DNA of 64,000 nucleotides from Acrocarpospora catenulata (lineage in GTDB: Bacteria; Actinomycetota; Actinomycetes; Streptosporangiales; Streptosporangiaceae). The translations under genes were made by a program, and so were the position numbers. The notes under the pieces are model-generated. The model had not been told where the DNA came from, ran no database searches, and saw nothing but the letters and a program-made list of their open reading frames with translations. The number at the start of each line of letters is the position of its first letter. Within the stretch, counting starts at the first letter, position 1. The DNA lies in the NCBI RefSeq assembly GCF_018476525.1, contig NZ_JAHCST010000022.1, positions 60,196 through 124,195 of the forward strand, written 5' to 3'. This document shows positions 7,990-16,570 of the stretch, in pieces.

Positions 7990-8910
7990 ATGGGCGAACC
8001 GGGAGGACGGGAGCCCGGGGTCACGGCGCGCACGGACCATCCCTCACCGAGCGGGCCCACCGTCCTGCGCATGCTGATCGGCGCAGAACTGCGCCGGCTT
8101 CGCGAGGCCAGAGGCATCAACGCCTGGGACGCCGCACATGTGATCCGCGCCAGCCAGTCGAAGATCAGCCGCATGGAGTTGGGGCGCATCGGTTTCAAGG
8201 AACGCGACGTGGCGGATCTGCTCACGCTGTACGGAGTGACCGACGAAACAGAGCGTGAGACATTGCTGGCAATGACCCGGCAGGCGAGCGCCCCGGGGTG
8301 GTGGCACCGCTATTCCGACGTCATCCCGCCCTGGCTCCAAACTTATGTGGGCCTGGAGGAGGCCGTTTCGGTCGTGCGTGGATTCGCGGCCGGATATATT
8401 CCGGACCTGCTACAGACCCGAGAGTACGCCAGTACCGTCGGAAAACTCGGCCGGGAGCGTATCTCCCAAAGCGACCTGGAACTTCAGGTCGATTTCAAGA
8501 TGAGGCGCCAGCAATTGCTCAGGGCGCCTGACCCGCCGCGTCTGTGGTTCGTTATCGACGAAGCCGTGCTGCGACGCCCGATTGCCAACGTAGAGACCAT
8601 GCGTGCCCAGCTGGAACATCTCATTGAGGTGGGCCATCTCTCGAATGTCAGCATTCAGATCCTCCCGTTCGGCGCCCCCCGTAGGGCGAACGGCTCGTTT
8701 TCCATTCTCCGGTTCGCGCAGCCATCACTACCCGATGTGGTGCACCTCGAGCTTCTCAATCAAGCCCTATATCTTGAAAAGTGGGCAGACGTAGACATTT
8801 ACCGACAAGAGTTCAATGAACTCGCCGCGGTGGCCGTAGCCCCCGCCGAGATCAGGCACTTCATTCTCGAAGCGATCGCCGAGCTTTCCCGAACCCCACG
8901 CGACGGCTGA
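7990..8910 (+). CDS. XRE-family regulator with DUF5753 domain
   Basis: The 306-residue protein starts at ATG 7990 (a TTG at 7987 is also possible) with GGGAG upstream. Residues about 30-95 form the Cro/cI helix-turn-helix (AAHVIRASQSKISRMELGR). The rest is the DUF5753 domain, including GYIPDLLQTREYA and LRFAQPSLPDVVHLE. Such regulators are abundant in Streptomyces-like bacteria and usually sit upstream of a DUF397 gene; none is visible here. Targets are unknown, though the palindromes upstream are candidates. Confidence 0.9.
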   Translation: MGEPGGREPGVTARTDHPSPSGPTVLRMLIGAELRRLREARGINAWDAAHVIRASQSKISRMELGRIGFKERDVADLLTLYGVTDETERETLLAMTRQASAPGWWHRYSDVIPPWLQTYVGLEEAVSVVRGFAAGYIPDLLQTREYASTVGKLGRERISQSDLELQVDFKMRRQQLLRAPDPPRLWFVIDEAVLRRPIANVETMRAQLEHLIEVGHLSNVSIQILPFGAPRRANGSFSILRFAQPSLPDVVHLELLNQALYLEKWADVDIYRQEFNELAAVAVAPAEIRHFILEAIAELSRTPRDG

Positions 8911-8964
8911 TCCGCCAGTCTCGTCCTCGGTGTCCCCACTGCCGGCTCTCGCTCGTGGTCGCGG

Positions 8965-9042
8965 ATGTCGCCTGAGCGCAACGCGTCCCTGTCGGTGGGC
9001 ATCGAGGACGTCGACGATCTGCCGGCCGACCTCGAACGAGCG
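8965..9042 (+). pseudogene. Relic of the C-terminus of a Cys/Met-metabolism PLP enzyme
   Basis: In one frame the DNA reads MSPERNASLSVGIEDVDDL followed by PADLERA. The LSVGIEDVDDL(I)ADL pattern is the conserved C-terminal end of cystathionine gamma-synthase/O-acetylhomoserine sulfhydrylase proteins, where it normally follows a MSPEER segment by about ten more residues. Only about 26 codons remain and the frame runs on without a stop, so this is a degraded fragment. Confidence 0.45.
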
Positions 9043-9044
9043 GA

Positions 9045-9770
9045 TCACGTCGCTGAACGTACCGCCTTCAACTGCCAAACCGGCATCAGCACACGGCCGT
9101 CGGCATCGGTCGCGAGCTCGGCGAGCGGAGAAGCGTCGAATTCGTCGTTTTGGATGCCTTGGATGGCCGAACGCAACTCCTCGTGGCCGAACGCCGTCGT
9201 GAAGACGGCGGGTTCAAGCCGTTCGATCGTCCAGTCCTTCCCGACGGTCTCGCGCAGGTTCGCCTCGCTGACCAAGTGTCGGTCTGGGCAGACACCCGGC
9301 ACCTCGGTCGAGAAGCAGATCAGGTGCAGCCGCCCGCCCTGTCTGGTCGCTCGGGTCAGCGCGGCGAGGTATTCGTGACGCTCCTGCTCGGTCAGGCAGT
9401 GGTAGAGCGCGCTGTCTAGCACCGTGTCGAAGCGGCCTTCGTAACCTTCGAGCTTCGTCGCGTCACCGACGGCGAACGTGACGTCGACGCCTTCCGCCGC
9501 GGCCCGGGCGCGAGCCCGCTCGACCGCGGACGGCGCGAAGTCCAGTCCGGTGACCCGCAGCCCGCGCTTGGCGAGGAACACGGAGTTGTCGCCGAGGCCG
9601 CAGCCGATGTCCAGCACCTCGCCGGTGAACTCACCGGCGTGGGCCAGCGCGACGATCAGGGGCTGTGGTGCGCCGATGTCCCACGGCAGCTTCGGGCCCG
9701 TCGATGGGTCGCCTTGATACATCGCCTCGAATTCGGCTTCACCCAACTGATTGTCATTTGGATCGGACAT
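9045..9770 (-). CDS. Class I SAM-dependent methyltransferase
   Basis: The 241-residue protein has the SAM-binding motif VLDIGCGLGDNSVFLA, the acidic motif II VTGLDFAP and FDTVLDSALYHCL, as in Methyltransf_25-type enzymes acting on small molecules. It is likely cytosolic. It stands alone, leftward, with the gene relic immediately after its stop and a gene-free stretch upstream. Substrate cannot be told from sequence. Confidence 0.88.
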   Translation of the reverse strand: MSDPNDNQLGEAEFEAMYQGDPSTGPKLPWDIGAPQPLIVALAHAGEFTGEVLDIGCGLGDNSVFLAKRGLRVTGLDFAPSAVERARARAAAEGVDVTFAVGDATKLEGYEGRFDTVLDSALYHCLTEQERHEYLAALTRATRQGGRLHLICFSTEVPGVCPDRHLVSEANLRETVGKDWTIERLEPAVFTTAFGHEELRSAIQGIQNDEFDASPLAELATDADGRVLMPVWQLKAVRSAT

Positions 9771-10142
9771 TCATTCCTCACTCTGCGTCGACATTTCATG
9801 ATCACGCGTCCTCGTGTGTCGACCGTATTCGGTGTCAAGCCCGTAAAACACTCGTCTTCAGGCAGCGGCCCCAACGCGTGCGGGTGGCCAGGACCCGGGC
9901 TGCGATGGCGGGCCGGAGCAGGGCGGGGGTGGGGGCGAGGTAGGCCCACGCGCCAGAAGGCATTGGCGACGGTGGTGTTGTTGGTGGCGACGTGGTGCAT
10001 CCGCGCGACACAGCGGTTGATCAGACGGGTGGCGATCCGGCAGAGGGCTGCGAATAGGTGGACGGCCTGTCCCGGGAAGCGCCGGAGGAGCCTCAAGAGC
10101 CCTCCGAAGACGCCAGCTGAGACCCAAACTGAGACCTAAACG
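9771..10142. other. Gene-free stretch
   Basis: This 372-base stretch between the methyltransferase start and the tRNA terminator has open frames on both strands but none looks like a real protein: they are rich in Arg, Pro and Ala and I recognise no family. A TTGACA-like hexamer on the minus strand near 9835 might serve the methyltransferase. It may be decayed DNA; nothing firm can be called. Confidence 0.4.
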
Positions 10143-10180
10143 CACGTAGGGCCCGGCTGGATCGGTCCGGGCCCTACGTG
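10143..10180. terminator. Strong hairpin terminator downstream of tRNA-Ser(GGA)
   Basis: A 13-base perfect inverted repeat, CACGTAGGGCCCG and its complement, is separated by a 12-base loop. It lies 21 bases past the 3' end of the leftward tRNA-Ser gene. On the plus strand it is followed by TTCTTG, so it may work in both directions. Confidence 0.75.
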
Positions 10181-10201
10181 TTCTTGCTGCTCAACCAAGC
10201 G

Positions 10202-10287
10202 CGGAGGATACGAGATTCGAACTCGTGAGGGGTTGCCCCCAACACGCTTTCCAAGCGTGCGCCCTAGGCCAACTAGGCGAATCCTCC
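10202..10287 (-). tRNA. tRNA-Ser (anticodon GGA)
   Basis: On the complement the gene begins GGAGGATTCGCC and ends ATCCTCC plus discriminator G; the 7-base acceptor stem pairs perfectly. The anticodon loop is TTGGAAA, giving GGA for UCC/UCU codons. The long variable arm with the GGGGGCAACCCC hairpin is typical of serine tRNA. The T-arm loop TTCGAAT is present. CCA is not encoded. Confidence 0.97.
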
Positions 10288-10394
10288 GTCGAAAAGCTTA
10301 CATGACCCCAGAGCCAGGTCGGGCCGTACTTAACAGTCCATGCCTTCGCCGGACACGGCCAATGTCACTGCCAACCAGGGCTAGACTGTGACAG

Positions 10395-10481
10395 GACCCC
10401 TCGCGCGGCGTCATCCTGTGAACCTCCCCAGGGCCGGAAGGCAGCAAGGATAAGCGGGCTCTGGCGGGTGTGCGGGGGGTC
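10395..10481 (+). ncRNA. ffs: Signal recognition particle RNA (4.5S-like)
   Basis: The conserved apical domain reads CCCCAGGGCCGGAAGGCAGC followed by AAGGATAAGCGGG, the binding site for Ffh protein. The outer strands GACCCCTCGCGC (10395-10406) and GTGCGGGGGGTC (10470-10481) pair over 12 bases and define the ends, giving about 87 nt, the size of the short bacterial SRP RNA. It lies just upstream of dnaX, as in many actinobacteria. Confidence 0.93.
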
Positions 10482-10565
10482 TTCTTGGTCTTGGGGCTCG
10501 TGCTGACGGAGTTGGGGCCCGCGTCCTGAGGCGACCGTCGGCGACGCTCTCCCCGAGGAGACCGC

Positions 10566-13316
10566 ATGAGTCTCGCGCTCTACCGCAAGTACCGGCCAGG
10601 GACGTTCGCAGAGGTCAAGGGGCAGGAACACGTCACCGAGCCGCTGCGCCAGGCGTTGCGGAGCGGGCGCGTCAACCATGCCTATCTGTTCAGCGGGCCA
10701 CGCGGCTGTGGCAAGACCTCCAGCGCGCGGATCCTGGCCCGGAGCCTCAACTGTGAGCAGGGGCCGACGCCCGATCCGTGCGGGGTGTGCGAGTCGTGTG
10801 TGGCACTGGCGCCCACCGGGCCCGGGCACCTGGACGTCATCGAGATCGACGCGGCCTCCCACGGTGGTGTGGACGACGCTCGCGATCTGCGGGAACGCGC
10901 GTTCTTCGCGCCCGTCTCGGCGCGGTTCAAGATTTACATCATCGACGAGGCGCACATGGTGACCCGGGAAGGGTTCAACGCGCTGCTCAAACTGGTCGAG
11001 GAACCGCCGCCGCACCTCAAGTTCGTGTTCGCCACCACCGAGCCGGAGAAGGTCATCGGGACCATCAAGTCCCGGACCCACCACTATCCCTTCCGGTTGA
11101 TGCCGCCGGCGACCCTCCGGGCGCTCATGGAGGAGATCCTCGAATCTGAGGCGGTGCCGTACGAGCCGACCGCGCTGCCTCTGGTGGTTCGGGCCGGGGC
11201 CGGTTCCGCCCGGGACTCGCTGTCGATCCTGGACCAGTTGCTGGCGGGGGCCGACGACGCCGGGATCACCTACCAGCGGGCGGTCTCGCTGCTCGGGTAC
11301 ACCGATGGGGACCTGCTCGACGAGATCGTGGACGCGTTTGCACGGCGGGATGGTGGTCACGTCTTCCATGCGGTGAACCGGGTTGTCGAGGGGGGGCATG
11401 ATCCGCGGCGGTTCGCGACGGATCTGTTGGAGCGGTTCCGGGATCTGGTGATTCTGGCCAACGTGCCGGAGGCGGTGAGCAACGGACTGCTCGACCGTCC
11501 TGCCGACGAGTTGGAGCGTCTTCAGGCCCAGGCCGCCTCCATGGGGCCCGCCGAGCTCACCCGTGCCGCCGAGGTCTTCAACGCGGGTCTGACCGAGATG
11601 CGTGGGGCCACCTCCCCGCGACTGCTGCTCGAACTCATGTGCGCCCGTCTCCTCCTTCCCGGGGCCACCTACGACGAGTCATCCCTCCTCGCCCGCCTGG
11701 AACGCCTGGAACGCGAAGGCCCACGCATCTCCTCCGGTACGGCCAACGCATCGTTGCCCACTACGGCCAACGTCTCGTCGCCACCGCAAGGCGGAAACTC
11801 GCCGACGCCACAGGGCGGGCCTATGACGCGGGCGGGCGCGCAGCCGCCTTCCCCTCCGAGACCTTCTGCCGGGGACTCCTCTATCGCAGGACCCTCTGCC
11901 GCAGGACCTTCTATCGCAGGGTCCTCTGCCACAGCCTCGGCTTCCTCCGAGGGCCCGGTCGGCGCGGCCTCTCCATCCGTGCCCTCTCCGCCTACGTCTT
12001 CCCCCGTGTCCTCTGGGGCTCGGGAGTCTGCGAGACCGGCTTCAGGGGGCGATGACGATTGGCCGGCGGTCGCAGGAGTGAGGGGAGGCGCCCCCGAAAG
12101 GTCGAGCGGCACCGGTGGGCCATCGGCAGCCGGTGGATCGGCGGCCTCTCTGGGAGCTACGACCTCTTCGGGAGCCACGGCTTCTCCTTCGGGGGGCATG
12201 AGTGTGGTCATGCAGGCATGGCCGAGCGTGCTGGAGGCCGTGAAGTCCCGGCAGCGGGTCGCGTGGATGATCCTCAACGCCCAGGGTCGGCTGCTCGGGG
12301 CCGAGGGCAACCTGGTCACGGTCGGTTTCGAGAAGCCCGGCGACGTCCAAGGGTTCCTCAAGGGCAAACGGGATGAAGTAGTCGCCGCCGCGCTGAGCGA
12401 CGTGCTCGGCGGGAGCTGGCGCGTCGAGATCGTCGTCGGCTCCGGCCCGACCGGGCCGTCTTCCCGTACGAGCGGAGGACCGTCAACGGGAGGCCCGTCA
12501 ACCAGTTCCCCCAGCCACGGCGGCGGCCCGGCCGGTCGCGCCCCAACCGGCCACGGCTCAACTGGCCCCAGTCCGGCCGACCCGGCACCGACTTCAGCCC
12601 AGTGGAACACCGGCGCTCAGGCGGGATCTTCCACCAGCTTGGCAGGCGATCCCGGCCCGGAGGCCCAGTCCCACGGCCAGGAGACGTCGGCTGGCGCCAA
12701 CCTCGCGCGGAGCCTGAACGGCACTGGCGAGGCCGCCCAGGGCGCCCCTGGAATCCAGGAAGTCTCCGGAACGACGCACTCTTCCCTGCCCGGCACCCCG
12801 GAAGAAACCCATCCGACACCCACCACCACGGCGACATCCCCGGCTTCCACCACCAGTCCCGCCAACGGCTCACAGAACGGCTCCACCACCAGTTCACGGA
12901 ACGGCTCCGCCAACGGGTCGCGAAACGGCTCCGGCAACGGGTCCGGAAGGCGTACCGGAACGGAATCGCAGGCCTCCGGCGCGCAGACCACCGATGAATC
13001 CTGGCCGGACGCGCCGTGGGACGAGGACGACGGCGAGGCACCCATGCCAAGCGCCCCGAGAACCGCCCCCCGGTCCGCACCGAGCGCGGGCATGGCAGCC
13101 GCCAAATCCGCAGCCCGCGCAGCCGCCCAAGCAGGCCCCCGCCAGTCCTGGCCCGACGCCGTCCCCACCCGAAAGAAGTCCGCCACCTCAGACGTCGACG
13201 ACGTCGACCCCCTCAACGACGCCAACGCCGACACCGACGAACTATCCGGCCTAGCCCTCATCCAACGAGAACTAGGCGGCCGCATAATCCAAGAAATCGA
13301 CCACTCCCAGGCCTGA
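10566..13316 (+). CDS. dnaX: DNA polymerase III gamma/tau subunit
   Basis: DnaX is the clamp-loader ATPase of the replicative polymerase. Residues 1-380 hold the AAA+ core: Walker A GPRGCGKTS at 44-52, zinc cysteines at 63, 72, 75 and 78, and DEAH at 127-130. The 916-residue length exceeds that of E. coli tau because of a long low-complexity part from about 380 on, rich in Ser, Thr, Gly and Pro, with an NGS-repeat stretch around 760-800 and a charged C-terminal end. A conserved folded island (MQAWPSVLEAVKSRQRVAW) sits near 550. It stands alone, not beside ybaB-recR. Confidence 0.96.
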   Translation: MSLALYRKYRPGTFAEVKGQEHVTEPLRQALRSGRVNHAYLFSGPRGCGKTSSARILARSLNCEQGPTPDPCGVCESCVALAPTGPGHLDVIEIDAASHGGVDDARDLRERAFFAPVSARFKIYIIDEAHMVTREGFNALLKLVEEPPPHLKFVFATTEPEKVIGTIKSRTHHYPFRLMPPATLRALMEEILESEAVPYEPTALPLVVRAGAGSARDSLSILDQLLAGADDAGITYQRAVSLLGYTDGDLLDEIVDAFARRDGGHVFHAVNRVVEGGHDPRRFATDLLERFRDLVILANVPEAVSNGLLDRPADELERLQAQAASMGPAELTRAAEVFNAGLTEMRGATSPRLLLELMCARLLLPGATYDESSLLARLERLEREGPRISSGTANASLPTTANVSSPPQGGNSPTPQGGPMTRAGAQPPSPPRPSAGDSSIAGPSAAGPSIAGSSATASASSEGPVGAASPSVPSPPTSSPVSSGARESARPASGGDDDWPAVAGVRGGAPERSSGTGGPSAAGGSAASLGATTSSGATASPSGGMSVVMQAWPSVLEAVKSRQRVAWMILNAQGRLLGAEGNLVTVGFEKPGDVQGFLKGKRDEVVAAALSDVLGGSWRVEIVVGSGPTGPSSRTSGGPSTGGPSTSSPSHGGGPAGRAPTGHGSTGPSPADPAPTSAQWNTGAQAGSSTSLAGDPGPEAQSHGQETSAGANLARSLNGTGEAAQGAPGIQEVSGTTHSSLPGTPEETHPTPTTTATSPASTTSPANGSQNGSTTSSRNGSANGSRNGSGNGSGRRTGTESQASGAQTTDESWPDAPWDEDDGEAPMPSAPRTAPRSAPSAGMAAAKSAARAAAQAGPRQSWPDAVPTRKKSATSDVDDVDPLNDANADTDELSGLALIQRELGGRIIQEIDHSQA

Positions 13317-13495
13317 CCCCCGAACCGTGTCCATCAACATGGACAGACAAATCACGGCTCAACACGGGGTCACCGTGCCTGATTACCTTCGGTCGGACCC
13401 GGCTTCCACCAGCGGCTAGCTGCCGTCCCTCGCATGGGGTGATTGATTGCCGTGCATGTGCCGCCTGCCAAGCAAACGCCGGTGCGCGGAACCCG

Positions 13496-13568
13496 AATGA
13501 GCCCAGGGCAAGGAATGAGCCCGGGCCAAAGAGTGAGTCCGGGGCAAAGAGTGAGCCCACAGCAAAAG
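13496..13568. repeat. Four tandem 18-base repeats
   Basis: Four direct copies of about 18 bases, consensus RRTGAGYCCRGGSMAARR, start at 13496, 13514, 13532 and 13550; the last is one base longer. They lie between the end of dnaX and the terminator of tRNA-Ser(CGA), in DNA with no recognised gene. Period 18 is a multiple of three but I see no real protein here. Confidence 0.75.
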
Positions 13569-13594
13569 AGCCGCCGACCCAAGGTCAGCGGCTC
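13568..13594 (-). terminator. Terminator of tRNA-Ser(CGA)
   Basis: GAGCCGC pairs with GCGGCTC, with an inner GACC/GGTC stem. Read leftward it is followed by TTTTGCT, so it is a standard intrinsic terminator just past the 3' end of the tRNA. Confidence 0.85.
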
Positions 13595-13604
13595 GTTTCG
13601 TTGG

Positions 13605-13689
13605 CGGTGGTGGTGGGATTTGAACCCACGGTAGGTTGCCCTACACGCGCTTTCGAGGCGCGCTCCATCGGCCACTAGGAGACACCACC
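13605..13689 (-). tRNA. tRNA-Ser (anticodon CGA)
   Basis: The complement starts GGTGGTGTCTCC and ends CACCACC plus G. The anticodon loop is CTCGAAA, giving CGA for UCG codons. The long variable arm GTAGGGCAACCTAC is typical of serine tRNA and the T-loop is present. CCA is not encoded. An intrinsic terminator lies 11 bases downstream. Confidence 0.97.
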
Positions 13690-13861
13690 GCGCAGCAGCT
13701 TACCGGACAAAGGTAGGTGCCCGCGCATTCGTTCACGAGTGCGAAGCGGCGGTGGCTAGACCATGACGGCCTCAGGCAGGGGGCTACCCGCTCACTCGCG
13801 GCGGAGCGGCGCTGAGGGCAAGGCCAACCGTCTCGGGCAGGAGGGCGGGGGCCGCGAGCGT

Positions 13862-14353
13862 TCACGGGCGGCGGGTGGTGAAGAAGGTTCTGAGGAGGGT
13901 GGTTGACTGCTCGGACTGGATGCCGCTGATGACCTCGGGGCGGTGGTTGAGGCGGCGGTCGCGGAGGACGTCCCAGAGGGAGCCGGCGGCGCCGGCCTTC
14001 TCGTCGGTGGCGCCGTACACGACACGGGCCAGCCGGGACTGGACGGCGGCGCCCGCGCACATGGTGCACGGCTCCAGGGTGACGACCAGGGTGCAGCCGG
14101 TCAGGCGCCATTCGCCGAGGGCTGCGGCGGCGGCGCGGATGGCGAGGATCTCGGCATGTGCGGTGGGGTCGCCCAGAGTCTCCCGCTCGTTGCCGGCCGA
14201 GGCGAGGACCTCGCCGGAGGGTCCGAGCACGACAGCCCCGACGGGCACCTCCCCACGCTCCCCGGCCTGTGCGGCGAGTTCCAGAGCCAGGGTCATGGCC
14301 TCGTCGAAGTCGGAGTCGGAGTCGGAGTCGGAGTCGAAGCCCGTGCCGGTCAC
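13862..14353 (-). CDS. tadA: tRNA adenosine(34) deaminase TadA
   Basis: TadA converts A34 to inosine in tRNA-Arg(ACG). The zinc deaminase motifs are plain: HAEILA with the catalytic Glu, and PCTMCAGA with two zinc cysteines. The 163-residue length is normal apart from an added N-terminal acidic stretch, FDSDSDSDSDF, encoded by a 6-base repeat. The start overlaps the upstream partner gene by 4 bases (ATGA), so the two are coupled. Confidence 0.95.
   Translation of the reverse strand: MTGTGFDSDSDSDSDFDEAMTLALELAAQAGERGEVPVGAVVLGPSGEVLASAGNERETLGDPTAHAEILAIRAAAAALGEWRLTGCTLVVTLEPCTMCAGAAVQSRLARVVYGATDEKAGAAGSLWDVLRDRRLNHRPEVISGIQSEQSTTLLRTFFTTRRP
14303..14338. repeat. Six-base microsatellite in the start of tadA
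   Basis: Four perfect GTCGGA units (14309-14332) flanked on both sides by GTCGAA give six units in a row. They encode alternating Asp-Ser in the TadA N-terminus. Being a multiple of three, changes in copy number would alter tail length without shifting frame. Confidence 0.8.
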
Positions 14354-14829
14354 CGCAACCGGTCGAGCTCGTCCCCGAAGGAGAGGCGCTCGGCCACCAC
14401 GGAGAGCGTGTCGGCGGGCAGCATGCCCTCCTCCATGCTGAGCTCCAGCAGCTCCTCCGCGCTCATCCCGAAGTCGGCGAGCAGTTCGAAGTCACCGGCA
14501 GGCCGGATGCCCAGGTCGGGGGTCTCCTTGTCGACCGCCACCCCGGCCAGTTCGGCGAACAACTCGCCCAGCGAGTCGGTCGCGGCCTGCGCGTCGGAGA
14601 GGAACACCCGGGGATCCTCCTCCCCGTCGTAACGGACGATGGCGAACCACTCGTCCTCGACTTCGACGCAGAGCACGGCCAGCTCGTCCCCGGTCAGCCC
14701 GAGGGCCTCCTGCACGGCGTCGCCCACGTCGTCGGCGATCTCCGCCTCGGAGAGGTCGACTTCGGCCCCGGTCCAGCTGGACCCGTTGCGGAGAAAGGCG
14801 GCGGCGAAGAGGTTCGGTCTCGACGGCAT
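14350..14829 (-). CDS. tRNA adenosine deaminase-associated protein
   Basis: This 159-residue acidic protein belongs to the actinobacterial family that neighbours tadA. It has AVLCVEVEDEWFAIVRYDGEEDPRVFLSDA in its middle (shown here by its ends AVLCVEVEDEW and RVFLSDA) and ends GMLPADTLSVVAERLSFG. Function is unknown; the 4-base overlap with tadA suggests a partner or regulator of the deaminase. The next gene upstream is a paralogue of it. Confidence 0.82.
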   Translation of the reverse strand: MPSRPNLFAAAFLRNGSSWTGAEVDLSEAEIADDVGDAVQEALGLTGDELAVLCVEVEDEWFAIVRYDGEEDPRVFLSDAQAATDSLGELFAELAGVAVDKETPDLGIRPAGDFELLADFGMSAEELLELSMEEGMLPADTLSVVAERLSFGDELDRLR

Positions 14830-14846
14830 TGTCCTGGCTCCCGAGA

Positions 14847-15335
14847 TCAGCCGGTCGCGGCGTCTACGGCACGTTCGAATGGGTCGCGGAATCCGAGCCG
14901 CGCGGCGATGCTGTACAGCACCTCGTCCGGGTAGAGATCCTCATCCCCGGACAGAGCGCCGAGCTCCATCTCGTCCAGCCCCAGGTCGGCGAAGACCGAC
15001 AGATCACCGGCGGGGAGCACGATGTCCAGCTCCTCGTCCTCGGGAACGGGGACGTCCAGATAGTCGAGCACCTGCCGGGCGAGCGGCCATTCCGAGGCTG
15101 CGGTGATGTCGGAGAGGAACACGCTCACGCGTTCGCCGAAGACCCGTAACGCCACAAAGAAGTCATCCCCCACCGCGACCAAGCCAATCGCGCCGCCTTC
15201 ACCGGGCTGCTGGCGGAGGGCGTGGATGAGGCCGCGGAGATCGGAGGTGAGCGCGACCGGGAGCATCTCGGCTTCCCAGTGGTCGTCCTCGCGGAAGACC
15301 ACGATGGCGAAGTCAAGCGCGTCTTCGTCTGTCAT
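14847..15335 (-). CDS. Second tRNA adenosine deaminase-associated protein (paralogue)
   Basis: This 162-residue protein has the same plan as its downstream neighbour: [18 protein letters not shown], a central [17 protein letters not shown], a [20 protein letters not shown] segment (shown within) and a C-terminal [16 protein letters not shown]. The start is ATG 15333-15335 with GGTGGGG upstream; longer in-frame readings run into the upp promoter region. Seventeen bases separate it from the next gene, so three genes form one operon with tadA. Confidence 0.8.
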   Translation of the reverse strand: MTDEDALDFAIVVFREDDHWEAEMLPVALTSDLRGLIHALRQQPGEGGAIGLVAVGDDFFVALRVFGERVSVFLSDITAASEWPLARQVLDYLDVPVPEDEELDIVLPAGDLSVFADLGLDEMELGALSGDEDLYPDEVLYSIAARLGFRDPFERAVDAATG

Positions 15336-15473
15336 CTGTACCCCACCGGCGCGGTCTTCACGTTGGCCATGGTCCCAGAAGTGCAGCGACGCCGTACGGC
15401 GCTCGCGCAAATTGTGATCAAAACCGCCAGCCCGGTTCTGCCTCTTATGGGAAGGACGGTACCTTTTGGTGGC

Positions 15474-16112
15474 ATGGAGACCCTTGTCGTTGACCACCCC
15501 TTGGTCGCCCACAAGCTGACCACGTTGCGCGACGTGCGGACCGACTCGCCGACCTTCCGCCGCCTGGCCGACGAACTGGTCACCCTGCTGGCGTACGAGG
15601 CCACCAGGGACGTCCGGGTCTCCGAGGTCACCGTGGAGACACCCCTGACGCCCACCCGGGGCGTACGGCTCTCGCGTCCGGCCCCCCTGGTGGTGCCGAT
15701 CCTGCGGGCCGGGCTCGGCATGCTGGACGGGATGGTACGGCTGCTGCCCACCGCCGAGGTGGGCTTCCTCGGCATGATCCGCAACGAGGAGACTCTGGCC
15801 GCCTCCACCTACGCCACCCGGCTGCCGGAGGACCTGTCCGGCCGGCAGTGCTACGTGCTGGACCCGATGCTGGCCACCGGGGGCACGCTGGCCGCGGCCA
15901 TCCAGTACCTGTTCGACCGGGGCGCCGTGGACGTGACCGCGATCTGCCTGCTGGCCGCGCCGGAGGGCCTGGCGCACCTGGCCGCGACCTTCGAGAACTC
16001 GGGGCACCCGATCCGGGTGGTCACCGCGGGCCTGGACGAGCGCCTCAACGAGAACGGCTACATCCTGCCGGGCCTGGGGGACGCGGGGGACCGCCTTTAC
16101 GGCGTCGTCTGA
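15474..16112 (+). CDS. upp: Uracil phosphoribosyltransferase
   Basis: Upp salvages uracil to UMP using PRPP. The 212-residue protein contains [13 protein letters not shown] and the PRPP loop [16 protein letters not shown]. The C-terminal [11 protein letters not shown] (uracil binding) is also standard. It is divergent from the tadA operon, with about 138 bases between for both promoters. Confidence 0.97.
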   Translation: METLVVDHPLVAHKLTTLRDVRTDSPTFRRLADELVTLLAYEATRDVRVSEVTVETPLTPTRGVRLSRPAPLVVPILRAGLGMLDGMVRLLPTAEVGFLGMIRNEETLAASTYATRLPEDLSGRQCYVLDPMLATGGTLAAAIQYLFDRGAVDVTAICLLAAPEGLAHLAATFENSGHPIRVVTAGLDERLNENGYILPGLGDAGDRLYGVV

Positions 16113-16290
16113 CCCCGAAAAACGCCCTCGAACCACCTCAGAACGACCTGAAACCCCCCTAAACCAAGCCTGAACCTACCCAGAAACTTCGCTTTCCCTA
16201 GCCATAGTTACAGCGCGTGCCGACTCGGGTACGTAGAGTAATGACGACGTCTCTTTTGCGTCACTCTATTGGCGCGCTACAGGGAGAGCC

Positions 16291-16506
16291 ATGGGTCAGC
16301 ATCTGGACAACAGCGACCGCTACGAGCAGGTCGAAGCCGCGCTCAGGGACGAGTTCGCGGGGGTCCACCCCGCGACGACGGTGACGCGCTGTATTCAGGC
16401 CGCCCACCATGGCGCGGTGGAAGTGACGGGTCATGCCTACCCCGGGCTGGTGGAGCGAATCGCGCGCAAGCACCTCCAGGTCCTCGCCGCCGCGCAGGGC
16501 TCATAA
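16291..16506 (+). CDS. Small helical protein of unknown function
   Basis: The 71-residue protein starts at ATG 16291 after AGGGAGAG. RYEQVEAALRDEFAGVHP and YPGLVERIARKHLQVLAA look like a three-helix bundle as in DUF3562-type dimerisation proteins. An imperfect inverted repeat (TAGAGT..TGACG and CGTCACTCTA) lies around 16230-16270 upstream and could be its operator. Function unknown. Confidence 0.65.
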   Translation: MGQHLDNSDRYEQVEAALRDEFAGVHPATTVTRCIQAAHHGAVEVTGHAYPGLVERIARKHLQVLAAAQGS

Positions 16507-16570
16507 CGAGGTCGGATGTTCCGGCTTTTTTCCGCTTTACCGAACAAGGTGCCTGGGTAATCTATACCTC

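Noticed and set aside
9639..10139. Plus-strand frame between methyltransferase and tRNA-Ser as a transposase remnant
   Set aside because: I looked for transposase motifs on both strands and found none; composition is Arg/Pro-biased noise.
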